NCBI GenBank assembly: GCA_900551075.1 | Contig: URVB01000011.1 | Span: 1 to 64,000 of the forward strand | Reading direction: 5' to 3' | Origin: an uncultured Blautia sp. | GTDB taxonomy: Bacteria > Bacillota > Clostridia > Lachnospirales > Lachnospiraceae | DNA length: 64,000 nucleotides | Shown: positions 7,414 to 15,879 of the stretch, piece by piece | Position numbering within the stretch: the first letter of the stretch is position 1 | Layout of the letters: each line of letters begins with the position of its first letter | Made by a program: the position numbers and the translations under genes | The notes under the pieces: generated by a model | The model's input: only the letters and a program-made list of their open reading frames with translations | Databases searched by the model: none | What the model was told of the DNA's origin: nothing

Positions 7414-8931
7414 TTAGTCAAAATGTATGGTCTTATGATATTTGGCATTGGACTCCAGAAGCGTACTCCATTTTTCTTCGTCCGGCTTGTTTTCGTTATT
7501 GCTGTAGCGTTCGGGGCCTTTCAGCTCATCCATGTACTGTACATAGTCCAGAATATAGATATCAACAGTGGAAATATCACGGTCCTGAATGGCAAAATTG
7601 TTGCAGCTGCCGTTGGAAGCATTATACGGCAGCTTGTTGCCGTCGGCATCCAGGGCAACCATGAAGCAGTTACTGTCAGAGCCTTCTTCGTAAAGCTCGT
7701 TTACAGTCAGTTCATAAGGCGTCTTAACCACGGATTTCAGACCGATGCCTGCTTCGTTGGTTTCATTGATCTCCATGGTTACAGTCCGGGAATTGTCAAT
7801 CTGAATCGGAATGTCAAAGGACCATTCTCCCTCATACCAGTAATTCTCGTATTGATTTGGACTTTTCTGGTATTCTGCCGGTTCCTGTGACATAACTTCC
7901 TGCCATTCTTCTTCACTCATTGCAGCCAGCTCTTCCTCACTGTAGCCGCTGTCCCAGTATTCGGGATCTGCCTTGTCACCGATAAGCTTTTTGATATTCA
8001 GGTGCAGAGTAAAGGAATCCGGAACAGAGATTTCTTTGATATAGGATTCCAGGCTGCCCCCTCGTGCGCTCACTTTGTCAATGAATTCGGACAGGAGTGC
8101 ATAGCCTTCTTCTGTTTCGTCATCCATATCCTCCTGTGTTATACCCATTTCATCCATTATTTCCTGTGTCATGGCTTCATATTGTGCATTGTATTCACTG
8201 GTATCACGGGCTGCAGAGGCCAGATCCAGGCGGATAATGCAGGAATAGGTATGATCATCCAGGAATTTGCCCTCCGGCTGCAGGAAATGGAAGGTATCCG
8301 TTTGATTTTCTATAAAACTGTAAAGTGTGTCCGCTTCCATGGAAATTACAGGGTGTGTTGTTCCTGTTTCTGTTTCCTGCATCATAGTATCCGGGAAGGC
8401 TTCTTCGCTTGTGGCAAGCATGGTCAGGTAGATTGCCTGATCATTGGCATAGACCTCGGAGAAGGTAAGTGTCAGTCCATCGCTGGTTTTGGTGTAAACC
8501 CCATCCGCAGGGGCGGCAGTATTGTCTGAAGTGCCGGTGTCTTTTGAAGCTTGCTTGTCCGCATCGGCAGAGGCGGGATTTTCCGGCTCCTTAAGGACTG
8601 TGGCCTTGTCCGCAAAGTTCCCGAAGAAGCTGACCTCATTTTGCAACTGTTCAAATAATCCGCCTACCAGAGGCAGCTCTCTCGCCATAACCGGGTTGGT
8701 CACACATACAACAAAACCCAGCGCCAGTACAGCGACAAATCCTCCGGCAATCTTACTGCCGGTTCTTATCCGGCTCCAAGCATCCTTAGATGCCGGCTTT
8801 TGCTTTAGCTGGCTGCTTTCGATCATCCGGTAAGCTGTGTTGGTTTTGTCATGTACAACAAACGGAATTTCGATGTTTTTTTTGAGCTGCTCCTGAAAAT
8901 TTCTTTCGTTATCATTTAATGTAAACATCAT
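7414..8931 (-). CDS. DUF4179 domain membrane protein, probable anti-sigma factor
   Basis: 505 residues when started at the ATG ending at 8931, which follows GGAGGAACATTC and overlaps the sigma-factor stop codon as ATGA; a longer upstream open frame runs through the sigma gene and is not used. The N-terminal 65 residues are cytoplasmic and charged, followed by one membrane segment (about IAGGFVAVLALGFVVCVTN) and a long extracytoplasmic part with an Asp/Glu-rich middle. This is the layout of DUF4179 proteins encoded next to ECF sigma factors in Clostridia, which are taken to sequester the sigma factor at the membrane. The inducing signal is unknown. Translational coupling with the sigma gene supports a partner role. 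Confidence 0.75.
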   Translation of the reverse strand: MMFTLNDNERNFQEQLKKNIEIPFVVHDKTNTAYRMIESSQLKQKPASKDAWSRIRTGSKIAGGFVAVLALGFVVCVTNPVMARELPLVGGLFEQLQNEVSFFGNFADKATVLKEPENPASADADKQASKDTGTSDNTAAPADGVYTKTSDGLTLTFSEVYANDQAIYLTMLATSEEAFPDTMMQETETGTTHPVISMEADTLYSFIENQTDTFHFLQPEGKFLDDHTYSCIIRLDLASAARDTSEYNAQYEAMTQEIMDEMGITQEDMDDETEEGYALLSEFIDKVSARGGSLESYIKEISVPDSFTLHLNIKKLIGDKADPEYWDSGYSEEELAAMSEEEWQEVMSQEPAEYQKSPNQYENYWYEGEWSFDIPIQIDNSRTVTMEINETNEAGIGLKSVVKTPYELTVNELYEEGSDSNCFMVALDADGNKLPYNASNGSCNNFAIQDRDISTVDIYILDYVQYMDELKGPERYSNNENKPDEEKWSTLLESNAKYHKTIHFD

Positions 8932-9446
8932 GAATGTTCCTCCTTTATTTTGTACTGGTAAGCCTGGGCGATTTGTCTGCGCCCGCGCTGAAGCCGGGAT
9001 TTTACGGTACTCTCTTTTATGCTCAGGATATCGCTGATTTCCCGTGCATTGAATCCTTCCATGTAGTAAAGAAGCAGGATCGTGCGGTATTTTTCGTCTA
9101 AGGGTGCAAGAATCTGATTCCATTCCAGAGCCTCGAAGTCCTCCTCATATACAGGCTTCTCCGGAATGCTGTCTGTATAGAAAACCCTGCTCTGTCTGCG
9201 GAGAATGTCTCTGCACTTATTGATCAGGATTCTTGTCAGCCAGGTTTTAAAGTAACGGTTTTGCTTCAGCGTCTGCAGATTTTCATAGCAGGAAAGAATC
9301 GTATCCTGGATAGCATCTGCAGCATCCTCATCGTTTTTTAAATAAGAACGGGCAATCTTATACATGCTCTGCATCTGAAGATCCATCAGACGGCAGAATG
9401 CATCGGAATCCCCGTGTTTTGCCTTGCGCAGTAAATATTCTGTCAT
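8928..9446 (-). CDS. ECF-type RNA polymerase sigma factor
   Basis: 172 residues with sigma region 2 (DAADAIQDTILSCYENL, about residues 42-58, and FKTWLTRILINKCRD) and region 4 (LLLYYMEGFNAREISDIL and ESTVKSRLQRGRRQI, the helix-turn-helix). No region 3, so ECF group, resembling SigV/SigW-type factors of Firmicutes. It directs polymerase to a small stress or envelope regulon and is probably held inactive by the coupled DUF4179 protein. The ATG ending at 9446 follows an AAGGGGGA site. No convincing ECF-type promoter of its own was recognised in the 240-base divergent gap to the response regulator gene. Confidence 0.9.
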   Translation of the reverse strand: MTEYLLRKAKHGDSDAFCRLMDLQMQSMYKIARSYLKNDEDAADAIQDTILSCYENLQTLKQNRYFKTWLTRILINKCRDILRRQSRVFYTDSIPEKPVYEEDFEALEWNQILAPLDEKYRTILLLYYMEGFNAREISDILSIKESTVKSRLQRGRRQIAQAYQYKIKEEHS

Positions 9447-9620
9447 ATATCCCCCTTATCTGTATATGGCCGGCCAATTGAGTGTTCGAACGTTTTTTAT
9501 GTAAAAGCGCTTTTGGTGGATGCGCTTCTAACCATTAGACGTCACAATTGCAAAAAAGGATGCATAAATTTTCGATTTTTTTTAAAAATTTTAATACGTT
9601 CACAAAAGCAACATAAATCT

Positions 9621-9649
9621 TTGCTATAGTATAGCGTAAGTATTATAAT
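9621..9649 (+). promoter_or_regulatory. Sigma-A promoter of the OmpR-type two-component operon
   Basis: A -35 TTGCTA at 9621-9626, a 17-base spacer and a perfect -10 TATAAT at 9644-9649, with start near 9656 and the GGAGGAAAAAGG site at about 9676. The rest of the 9447-9686 gap holds AT-rich sequence and two small palindromes (GTTCGAAC, GACGTC) of no assigned function. Confidence 0.6.
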
Positions 9650-9686
9650 AAAGTCGAACAGAAATGAACGGATTGGAGGAAAAAGG

Positions 9687-10370
9687 ATGGAAGCCCTGAA
9701 GATTCTTGTGGTGGATGATGAAAGCCGTATGAGGAAGCTGGTGAAGGATTTCCTTACGAAAAAAATTTTCCAGGTGATTGAAGCCGGAGATGGGGAAGAA
9801 GCTATGGATATCTTTTACCAGGAAAAGGATATTGCATTGGTTATTCTGGATGTTATGATGCCGAAGATGGATGGGTGGGAGGTATGCAGGGAAATACGCA
9901 AAAATTCTAAGGTACCGATCATCATGCTGACTGCAAGAGGAGACGAACGTGATGAATTGCTGGGCTTTGAGCTGGGAGTCGATGAGTATATTTCCAAGCC
10001 TTTCAGCCCGAAAATTCTGGTTGCAAGAGTGGAAGCAATCTTAAGACGTACCGGACAGGATGCTGCGGAGGATACCTTATCCGCAGGCGGGATTGTCATT
10101 GATAAGGCAGCGCATCTGGCTTCTGTGGATGGAAAGCCTATGGACCTGAGTTTTAAGGAATTTGAGCTTCTTACGTATTTTCTGGAAAACGAAGGAATTG
10201 CTCTTTCCAGGGAAAAGATTCTCAATTCCGTGTGGAATTATGATTATTTCGGTGATGCCCGTACGATTGATACCCATGTGAAGAAGCTGAGAAGCAAAAT
10301 GGGTCAAAAAGGAGAATATATCAAAACCGTATGGGGTATGGGTTATAAATTTGAGGTGGAGGAGGCATGA
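9687..10370 (+). CDS. OmpR/PhoB-family response regulator
   Basis: 227 residues: receiver domain 1-120 with acidic pocket Asp10-Asp11, phospho-acceptor Asp55 in VILDVMMPKMDG and Lys104 in YISKPFSP; winged-helix DNA-binding domain from about 130, ending DTHVKKLRSKMG and TVWGMGYKFE. It overlaps the kinase gene by four bases (ATGA), so the pair is translated together. Stimulus and regulon are unknown; the sensor has an extracytoplasmic domain, so an envelope signal is likely. Confidence 0.93.
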   Translation: MEALKILVVDDESRMRKLVKDFLTKKIFQVIEAGDGEEAMDIFYQEKDIALVILDVMMPKMDGWEVCREIRKNSKVPIIMLTARGDERDELLGFELGVDEYISKPFSPKILVARVEAILRRTGQDAAEDTLSAGGIVIDKAAHLASVDGKPMDLSFKEFELLTYFLENEGIALSREKILNSVWNYDYFGDARTIDTHVKKLRSKMGQKGEYIKTVWGMGYKFEVEEA

Positions 10371-11902
10371 AACGGCGGGAAAAGAAGCCCCCAAAGCCGG
10401 GAGCAAAACGGTTTCATCCGTTGCGAAGACAGATTGCCGTATTATTTATCGGGCTTTTGCTGCTGTCCATCTGTGCAATTACTGTAATTAATGGCCTTTT
10501 TCTGGAACAATATTATATTTCCAGGAAAACGGATGTGTTGTTGGAAGCAATCCAGACGCTGAATGATCTGAAGCTGGAAACGGACGAGAATCCGGCAGAG
10601 GAAATTCCGGATGAGCTGCGCAGGGAAAGCTCCAGCAACAATCTGACCTGGATCATTATCGAAAAGGATGGAAAGGTGATCACCTATGTTGGTGATAATG
10701 AAGAGATGCTCAGGGACCGTTTGGTCGGGTACGCTTATAATCTGGATTTTAAAAAGACCAGAGTGAAGATTCTGAAACAGACGGATACTTATGTGATACA
10801 GCAGAAGAATGACCGTTTTGCAGGCATGGATTATGTGGAAAGCTGGGGAACTCTAAAGAATGGGAATTTTTTCCTGATACGGACGCCATTGGAGAGTATT
10901 AAAGAGAGCGTTTCGATTTCCAATAATTTTTATTTCTTTGTGGGAATGTCCACTATTTTGATTAGCGGTCTTGCAATCTGGATATTAACAAAGAAAATCA
11001 CAAAACCGATTAGTGAACTGACACAGCTTTCCAGGCGAATGAGCGACCTGGATTTTGATGCAAGGTATCAGAGCAGGGCCGGCAATGAGATCGATGTGCT
11101 GGGAGATAATTTTAACCGGATGTCTGCACAACTGGAACGTACTGTTTCTGAGCTGAAGTCTGCCAATAATGAACTGCAGAAGGATATTGAAGATAAGATT
11201 AAGATCGACCAGATGAGAAAAGAGTTTCTGGATAATGTTTCCCATGAGCTGAAAACGCCGATCGCATTGATTCAGGGATATGCGGAGGGCTTGAAGGAGA
11301 ATATTTCCGAAGACCCGGAGAGCAGGGAATTTTACTGTGATGTAATCATGGATGAATCAGCCAAGATGAACAAGCTGGTAAAAAATCTTCTGGTCCTGAA
11401 TCAACTGGAATCCGGAAAGGATGCGGTGGTTATGGAACGGTTTGACATTGTCAGTCTGATCAATGGAATCCTGCTGTCTATGGATATCATGATTCAGCAG
11501 AAGGAAGCAAAGGTAATCTTCGAGTCCCAGGGTCCCATCTATGTGTGGGCAGATGAATTTAAGATAGAAGAGGTGGTGACCAACTATATCAGCAATGCGC
11601 TGAATCATCTTTCCGGAGAGATGCAGGTCGAGATTAAGGTGCTGCAGGAAACAGACCGGGTAAAAGTAACGGTATTTAATACAGGAACTCCGATTCCTGA
11701 GGAGGATGTGCCGAAGCTTTGGAACAAATTTTATAAAGTGGATAAGGCAAGGACCAGAGAGTATGGCGGTAGCGGAATCGGACTGTCCATTGTCAAAGCG
11801 GTGATTGAGAGTCTGAACCAGGAGTATGGCGTACAGAACTATGACAACGGTGTGGAATTCTGGTTTACTTTGGACAAGAAGAAAGAAATTGGACAGATGT
11901 GA
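10367..11902 (+). CDS. Membrane sensor histidine kinase (HAMP-HisKA-HATPase)
   Basis: 511 residues. Basic N-terminus, membrane helix about 23-45, extracytoplasmic sensor domain about 46-188, second helix about 189-207, HAMP about 208-262, coiled-coil linker, HisKA with His293 in VSHELKTPIALIQGYAEGL, and a C-terminal ATPase with the N box (VVTNYISNALNH), a G1-like box and GGSGIGLSIVKAV. It autophosphorylates and passes phosphate to the partner regulator encoded just upstream. Intact; a terminator hairpin overlaps its last codons. Confidence 0.93.
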   Translation: MKRREKKPPKPGAKRFHPLRRQIAVLFIGLLLLSICAITVINGLFLEQYYISRKTDVLLEAIQTLNDLKLETDENPAEEIPDELRRESSSNNLTWIIIEKDGKVITYVGDNEEMLRDRLVGYAYNLDFKKTRVKILKQTDTYVIQQKNDRFAGMDYVESWGTLKNGNFFLIRTPLESIKESVSISNNFYFFVGMSTILISGLAIWILTKKITKPISELTQLSRRMSDLDFDARYQSRAGNEIDVLGDNFNRMSAQLERTVSELKSANNELQKDIEDKIKIDQMRKEFLDNVSHELKTPIALIQGYAEGLKENISEDPESREFYCDVIMDESAKMNKLVKNLLVLNQLESGKDAVVMERFDIVSLINGILLSMDIMIQQKEAKVIFESQGPIYVWADEFKIEEVVTNYISNALNHLSGEMQVEIKVLQETDRVKVTVFNTGTPIPEEDVPKLWNKFYKVDKARTREYGGSGIGLSIVKAVIESLNQEYGVQNYDNGVEFWFTLDKKKEIGQM

Positions 11903-11930
11903 AGAAATTGCTTTGCATCTGTCTTTTTTT
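11892..11930 (+). terminator. Terminator overlapping the kinase stop codon
   Basis: The stem GACAGATG/CATCTGTC (11892-11899 with 11916-11923) is followed by seven T. The 5' arm contains the last sense codons of the histidine kinase. Confidence 0.65.
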
Positions 11931-11979
11931 GGGGTATACTTGGTAATAGTTCAGATGTAACAGCGAAGGATGTGACGAT

Positions 11980-12600
11980 ATGATTGCGATAATTGATTAT
12001 GATGCAGGAAATATAAAAAGTGTAGAAAAGGCCTTTGCTTTTCTTGGTGAGGAGACAGTGGTCTCCAGAGAACCGGAGGTGCTTTTGCGTGCTGATAAGG
12101 TGATTCTTCCGGGAGTGGGAAGCTTTGGGGAATCTATGGAGAATCTGCACAGATATGGATTGGTTTCTGTGATTCACGAGATTGTGGAAAAGAATACGCC
12201 GTTTCTCGGCATTTGTCTGGGATTGCATCTCTTATTTGAAAGCAGCGAAGAGAGTCCTGGAGTGGAGGGACTTGGTATACTGAAGGGAAAGATCGTTAAG
12301 ATTCCGCCCTCTTCCGGATTGAAGATTCCGCATATGGGCTGGAATTCTCTGCATCTTCAGAATGATGGAAGATTGTTTAAGAATATCCCGGAGCAGACGT
12401 ATGTATATTTCGTACATTCTTATTATCTTCAGGCAGAAGAATCCCAAATCGTAAAGGCGGTGACGGATTACAGTACCTGTATTCATGCATCTGTGGAAAA
12501 GGGCAATGTATTCGCCTGCCAGTTCCATCCGGAGAAAAGCAGCCGTTATGGACTGAAAATACTGGAAAATTTTGCAAAGCTTGAAAAGGAGGGAATCTGA
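11980..12600 (+). CDS. hisH: Imidazole glycerol phosphate synthase, glutaminase subunit HisH
   Basis: Class I glutamine amidotransferase of 206 residues that hydrolyses glutamine and channels ammonia to HisF for histidine synthesis. The nucleophile Cys79 lies in FLGICLGLHLLF, the oxyanion loop in LPGVGSFG, and the His-Glu pair in CQFHPEKSS near residues 182-184. The stop codon overlaps the hisF start (TGATG). No other histidine genes are in the window, so the rest of the pathway is elsewhere in the genome. Confidence 0.95.
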   Translation: MIAIIDYDAGNIKSVEKAFAFLGEETVVSREPEVLLRADKVILPGVGSFGESMENLHRYGLVSVIHEIVEKNTPFLGICLGLHLLFESSEESPGVEGLGILKGKIVKIPPSSGLKIPHMGWNSLHLQNDGRLFKNIPEQTYVYFVHSYYLQAEESQIVKAVTDYSTCIHASVEKGNVFACQFHPEKSSRYGLKILENFAKLEKEGI

Positions 12601-13358
12601 TGTTTACGAAAAGAATAATTCCCTGCCTGGATGTGAATCAGGGACGTGTGGTAAAGGGTGTCAATTTTGTGGATTTAAAGGATGCCGGAGATCCGGTAGA
12701 AATCGCAAAGGCTTACGATGCTGCCGGAGCAGATGAACTGGTATTTCTGGATATAACGGCCTCCTGTGAGGAACGGGATACGGTTGTGGAAATGGTGCGG
12801 GCAGTGGCTGCCAATGTATTTATTCCATTTACGGTAGGAGGCGGTATTCGTACAGTGGATGATTTTAAAAGTCTGCTTCGAGAGGGAGCGGATAAGATTT
12901 CCGTTAATTCCGCTGCGATTGACCGTCCGGAGCTGATTACAGAGGCTGCCAATAAATTCGGCAGTCAGTGTGTGGTGGTTGCCATAGATGCCAAACGCCG
13001 GGAAAGCGGCGGCTGGAATATCTATAAGCATGGAGGAAGGCTGGATACAGGAATAGATGCTGTAGAATGGGCAAAACGAGCCGAAACTCTCGGCGCAGGA
13101 GAAATTCTGCTCACCAGCATGGACTGCGATGGGACAAAAGCCGGATATGATATGGAACTGACCCGTGCGGTTGCTGAAGCGGTTTCCATTCCGGTGATTG
13201 CTTCCGGCGGCGCCGGAACGCCGGAACATTTTTATGAGGCATTAAGCGGGGGCGGAGCAGATGCTGCGTTGGCAGCGTCTCTGTTCCATTATAAGGAATT
13301 GGAAATCAGACAGGTAAAGGATTATCTGGCCGGAAGAGGGATTTCCATCCGCAGATAG
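12600..13358 (+). CDS. hisF: Imidazole glycerol phosphate synthase, cyclase subunit HisF
   Basis: TIM-barrel cyclase of 252 residues, standard length, that uses ammonia from HisH to convert PRFAR to imidazole glycerol phosphate and AICAR. Catalytic Asp11 is in IPCLDVNQGRVVKG and the second Asp in VVAIDAKRRESGGW (about 130). Phosphate-binding glycines appear in TVGGGIRT and ASGGAGTPEHF. Overlapping translation with hisH keeps the two subunits stoichiometric. Confidence 0.96.
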   Translation: MFTKRIIPCLDVNQGRVVKGVNFVDLKDAGDPVEIAKAYDAAGADELVFLDITASCEERDTVVEMVRAVAANVFIPFTVGGGIRTVDDFKSLLREGADKISVNSAAIDRPELITEAANKFGSQCVVVAIDAKRRESGGWNIYKHGGRLDTGIDAVEWAKRAETLGAGEILLTSMDCDGTKAGYDMELTRAVAEAVSIPVIASGGAGTPEHFYEALSGGGADAALAASLFHYKELEIRQVKDYLAGRGISIRR

Positions 13359-13418
13359 CCAAATATCTTCCATTTGGACTGCTTCGAAATGTACAAAAGA
13401 AAAGATGAGGTGAAATTT

Positions 13419-14093
13419 ATGGCTCCTTTGTCAGGAGAGTGGCTGGAGGCATTGAAAGGCGAGTTCCGACAGCCTTATTATGGAAAATTATATAAAACAA
13501 TCATGGAGGAATACAGAACCAGGAAGATTTTTCCGCCTGCGGATGATTTGTTTAATGCATTTCATTTTACGCCTCTGAGCGAAGTGAAGGTGGTCATTCT
13601 GGGACAGGATCCTTATCACAATGACGGACAGGCACATGGACTTTGCTTTTCCGTAAAAAAGGATGTGGAAATTCCTCCGTCCCTGGTAAATATTTATCAG
13701 GAGCTGCACGATGATCTGGGATGTGAAATACCCAACAACGGATATCTGGAAAAATGGGCCCGTCAGGGTGTACTGCTTTTAAATACCGTACTGACTGTAA
13801 GGGCGCATCAGGCCAATTCCCACAGAGGTATCGGCTGGGAGCAGTTTACGGATGCGGCCATTCGGATTTTGAATACCCAGGACAGACCGATTGTATTTTT
13901 GCTGTGGGGAAGGCCCGCGCAGATGAAGCGCTCTATGCTGAATAATCCCAATCACCTGATTCTGGAGGCACCGCATCCAAGTCCTCTTTCTGCTTATCGG
14001 GGATTCTTTGGGTGCAGGCATTTCAGCAGGGCCAATGAATTTCTAAAAGCCAACGGTATGACACCGGTTGACTGGCAGATAGAGAATATATAG
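13419..14093 (+). CDS. ung: Uracil-DNA glycosylase, family 1
   Basis: Removes uracil from DNA. The start chosen is the ATG at 13419, preceded by GATGAGGTGAAATTT; a frame-extending ATG 45 bases upstream lacks a site and would add non-family residues. That gives 224 residues, the family norm. Motif A is GQDPYHNDGQAHGLCFSV with the water-activating Asp, motif B is HPSPLSA with the catalytic His, and the uracil-pocket Asn is in LLLNTVLTVR. It follows hisF by 60 bases and may be read from the same transcript. Confidence 0.95.
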   Translation: MAPLSGEWLEALKGEFRQPYYGKLYKTIMEEYRTRKIFPPADDLFNAFHFTPLSEVKVVILGQDPYHNDGQAHGLCFSVKKDVEIPPSLVNIYQELHDDLGCEIPNNGYLEKWARQGVLLLNTVLTVRAHQANSHRGIGWEQFTDAAIRILNTQDRPIVFLLWGRPAQMKRSMLNNPNHLILEAPHPSPLSAYRGFFGCRHFSRANEFLKANGMTPVDWQIENI

Positions 14094-14121
14094 CGTAGCG
14101 TGAAAAGGAACAATAAGAATT

Positions 14122-15744
14122 ATGGGTAAGAAAAACGATAATACACTTGTAAAAAATGCCTCATTTTTAATGGTGGCGGCGCTGGTATCCAAAATCATCG
14201 GAATGCTGTATAAAAGTCCGCTGTCGTCAACGTTAGGCGGAAAAAGCTTTGCGTTGTTCCAGTTTGCGCAGAATGCTTATTTTATTTTGCTCATGATCGC
14301 ATCTTTCAGCATTCCGCAGGCAGTTTCCAAGGTGATGGCGGAAAAAATTGCATTCAGGAGATACCGGGATGCGCAAAGGGTGTTCTATTGTGCACTTCTC
14401 TATGCGGTTGTTGCAGGCGGTGCGGTGGCCTTGTTCTGTGTGTTCGGAACCTCCCTTTTAGTGCCGGATAATATGGCGAATGCACGTTTGGCTTTGCAGA
14501 TGCTGGCTCCGACGATTTTCCTATCGGGAATTTTGGGCGTATTCAGGGGATATTTTCAGGCATACAGGAATATGATGCCGACTTCCCTGTCACAGATCAT
14601 TGAACAGGTTTTTGTAGCTGTAGTAGCTCTTTTGATGTCCAATGTGATGATCAGCCGTTTCAGCGGTCAGGGAGAGGATGCCGTGCAGCGCTGGGGTGCA
14701 GCAGGCGCTACCCTGGGAACCGGAGCCGGTGTGGCGGCGGCCCTTTTGTTTATGCTGCTGGTATATTTTTTAAATAAGAAAATAATTAAAAGGAGAATCA
14801 AACGGGACAGAGTATCCCTGAATGAGAGCTACAGCAGCCTGATGAAAAATATTATCCTGATCATCATGCCGATCATTTTCAGTGCCTTTATCTATAATGT
14901 GAATGGCTATGTGAACAGCTATATGTATACAGGCATTATGGGATATCGTGGAATGGACCAGGATCTGCTGCAGAATCTCTATGCGGAATACGGTTATTTT
15001 ATGACATTGATCAACATTCCCCTGACTTTGGCGAGCACGGCACCGACCTCTATGATACCCGAGGTTTCTGCACACTATGCTATGCGGGATATTCGTTCGG
15101 CAAATGCGAAGATTGACAGGGCTACGTGGATCAGTATGCTGATCTCCATTCCTGCAGCCATCGGTCTTGCAGTGCTTTCCGGACCGATCATCAGACTGAT
15201 TTTTCCTTCTGCCAACGGTGTCAGTGGGGAACTCTTGGTTCTTGGCGCAATCACCATTATATTAAACGGAAACTCCAATATCTCCAATGGAGGGCTTCAG
15301 GGAATCGGAAAGCCGAATATCCCGATGATCCACGCGGCGATTGCGCTGGTGGCGGATGTGGCGGTTATGGCAGCGCTGATGTTTTTTACGGATTTGGGAA
15401 TTTATGGTGTTGTGATCTCCATGATCGTCTACGCAGTCGTGGTATGTCTGCTGAACGACCGTTCTATGAAGAAGTATATGGGCTATAAGAATCCTTGGAA
15501 GAGTGCGTACATGTGTCCGCTTCTTGCGTCTCTGCCTATGGCCCTGGCAGCGGGAGGCGCATATTACGGCTTGTATTATCTTATTCCATCGAATGTGATC
15601 TGTCTTGGTGTTTCTGTTATTCTTGCGGTTCTGGTTTATTTTACCGTGTACCTGATGGTAAGCAAGCCCGATATGGAAGACCTGTCCGCTCTTCCGGGAG
15701 GACATTTGATTTATAAATTTGGGAAAAAGATGCATTTGTGCTGA
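14122..15744 (+). CDS. Multidrug/oligosaccharidyl-lipid/polysaccharide flippase, SpoVB/MurJ-like
   Basis: 540-residue membrane protein of the MOP superfamily with about 14 hydrophobic segments. The opening LVKNASFLMVAALVSKIIGMLYKSPLS and the repeated helix pairs are typical of the SpoVB/YtgP branch, which translocates lipid-linked cell-wall or polysaccharide precursors. The basic loop KKIIKRRIKRDR marks the central cytoplasmic linker. There is no sugar-polymer cluster beside it, so a peptidoglycan (lipid II or sporulation cortex) role is more likely than capsule export. A strong bidirectional hairpin follows. Confidence 0.8.
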   Translation: MGKKNDNTLVKNASFLMVAALVSKIIGMLYKSPLSSTLGGKSFALFQFAQNAYFILLMIASFSIPQAVSKVMAEKIAFRRYRDAQRVFYCALLYAVVAGGAVALFCVFGTSLLVPDNMANARLALQMLAPTIFLSGILGVFRGYFQAYRNMMPTSLSQIIEQVFVAVVALLMSNVMISRFSGQGEDAVQRWGAAGATLGTGAGVAAALLFMLLVYFLNKKIIKRRIKRDRVSLNESYSSLMKNIILIIMPIIFSAFIYNVNGYVNSYMYTGIMGYRGMDQDLLQNLYAEYGYFMTLINIPLTLASTAPTSMIPEVSAHYAMRDIRSANAKIDRATWISMLISIPAAIGLAVLSGPIIRLIFPSANGVSGELLVLGAITIILNGNSNISNGGLQGIGKPNIPMIHAAIALVADVAVMAALMFFTDLGIYGVVISMIVYAVVVCLLNDRSMKKYMGYKNPWKSAYMCPLLASLPMALAAGGAYYGLYYLIPSNVICLGVSVILAVLVYFTVYLMVSKPDMEDLSALPGGHLIYKFGKKMHLC

Positions 15745-15776
15745 CAACGGCAGCAGGTTTAAAAATACAATAAATA

Positions 15777-15820
15777 CCGGTCAAAATCATGAGACATGGT
15801 TTTGACCGGCATTTTTTATT
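15777..15820. terminator. Bidirectional terminator between convergent genes
   Basis: A 14-base stem CCGGTCAAAATCAT/ATGGTTTTGACCGG (one G-T pair) with loop GAGAC. On the plus strand it is followed by CATTTTTTATTT, on the minus strand by a T-rich stretch, so it can stop both the flippase and the activase transcripts. Confidence 0.8.
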
Positions 15821-15879
15821 TCACAGAAAAGTCCTCCGTTTTGTTCCCGCTTTTGCGAGGAAAAGCATTTCCTCTGGTT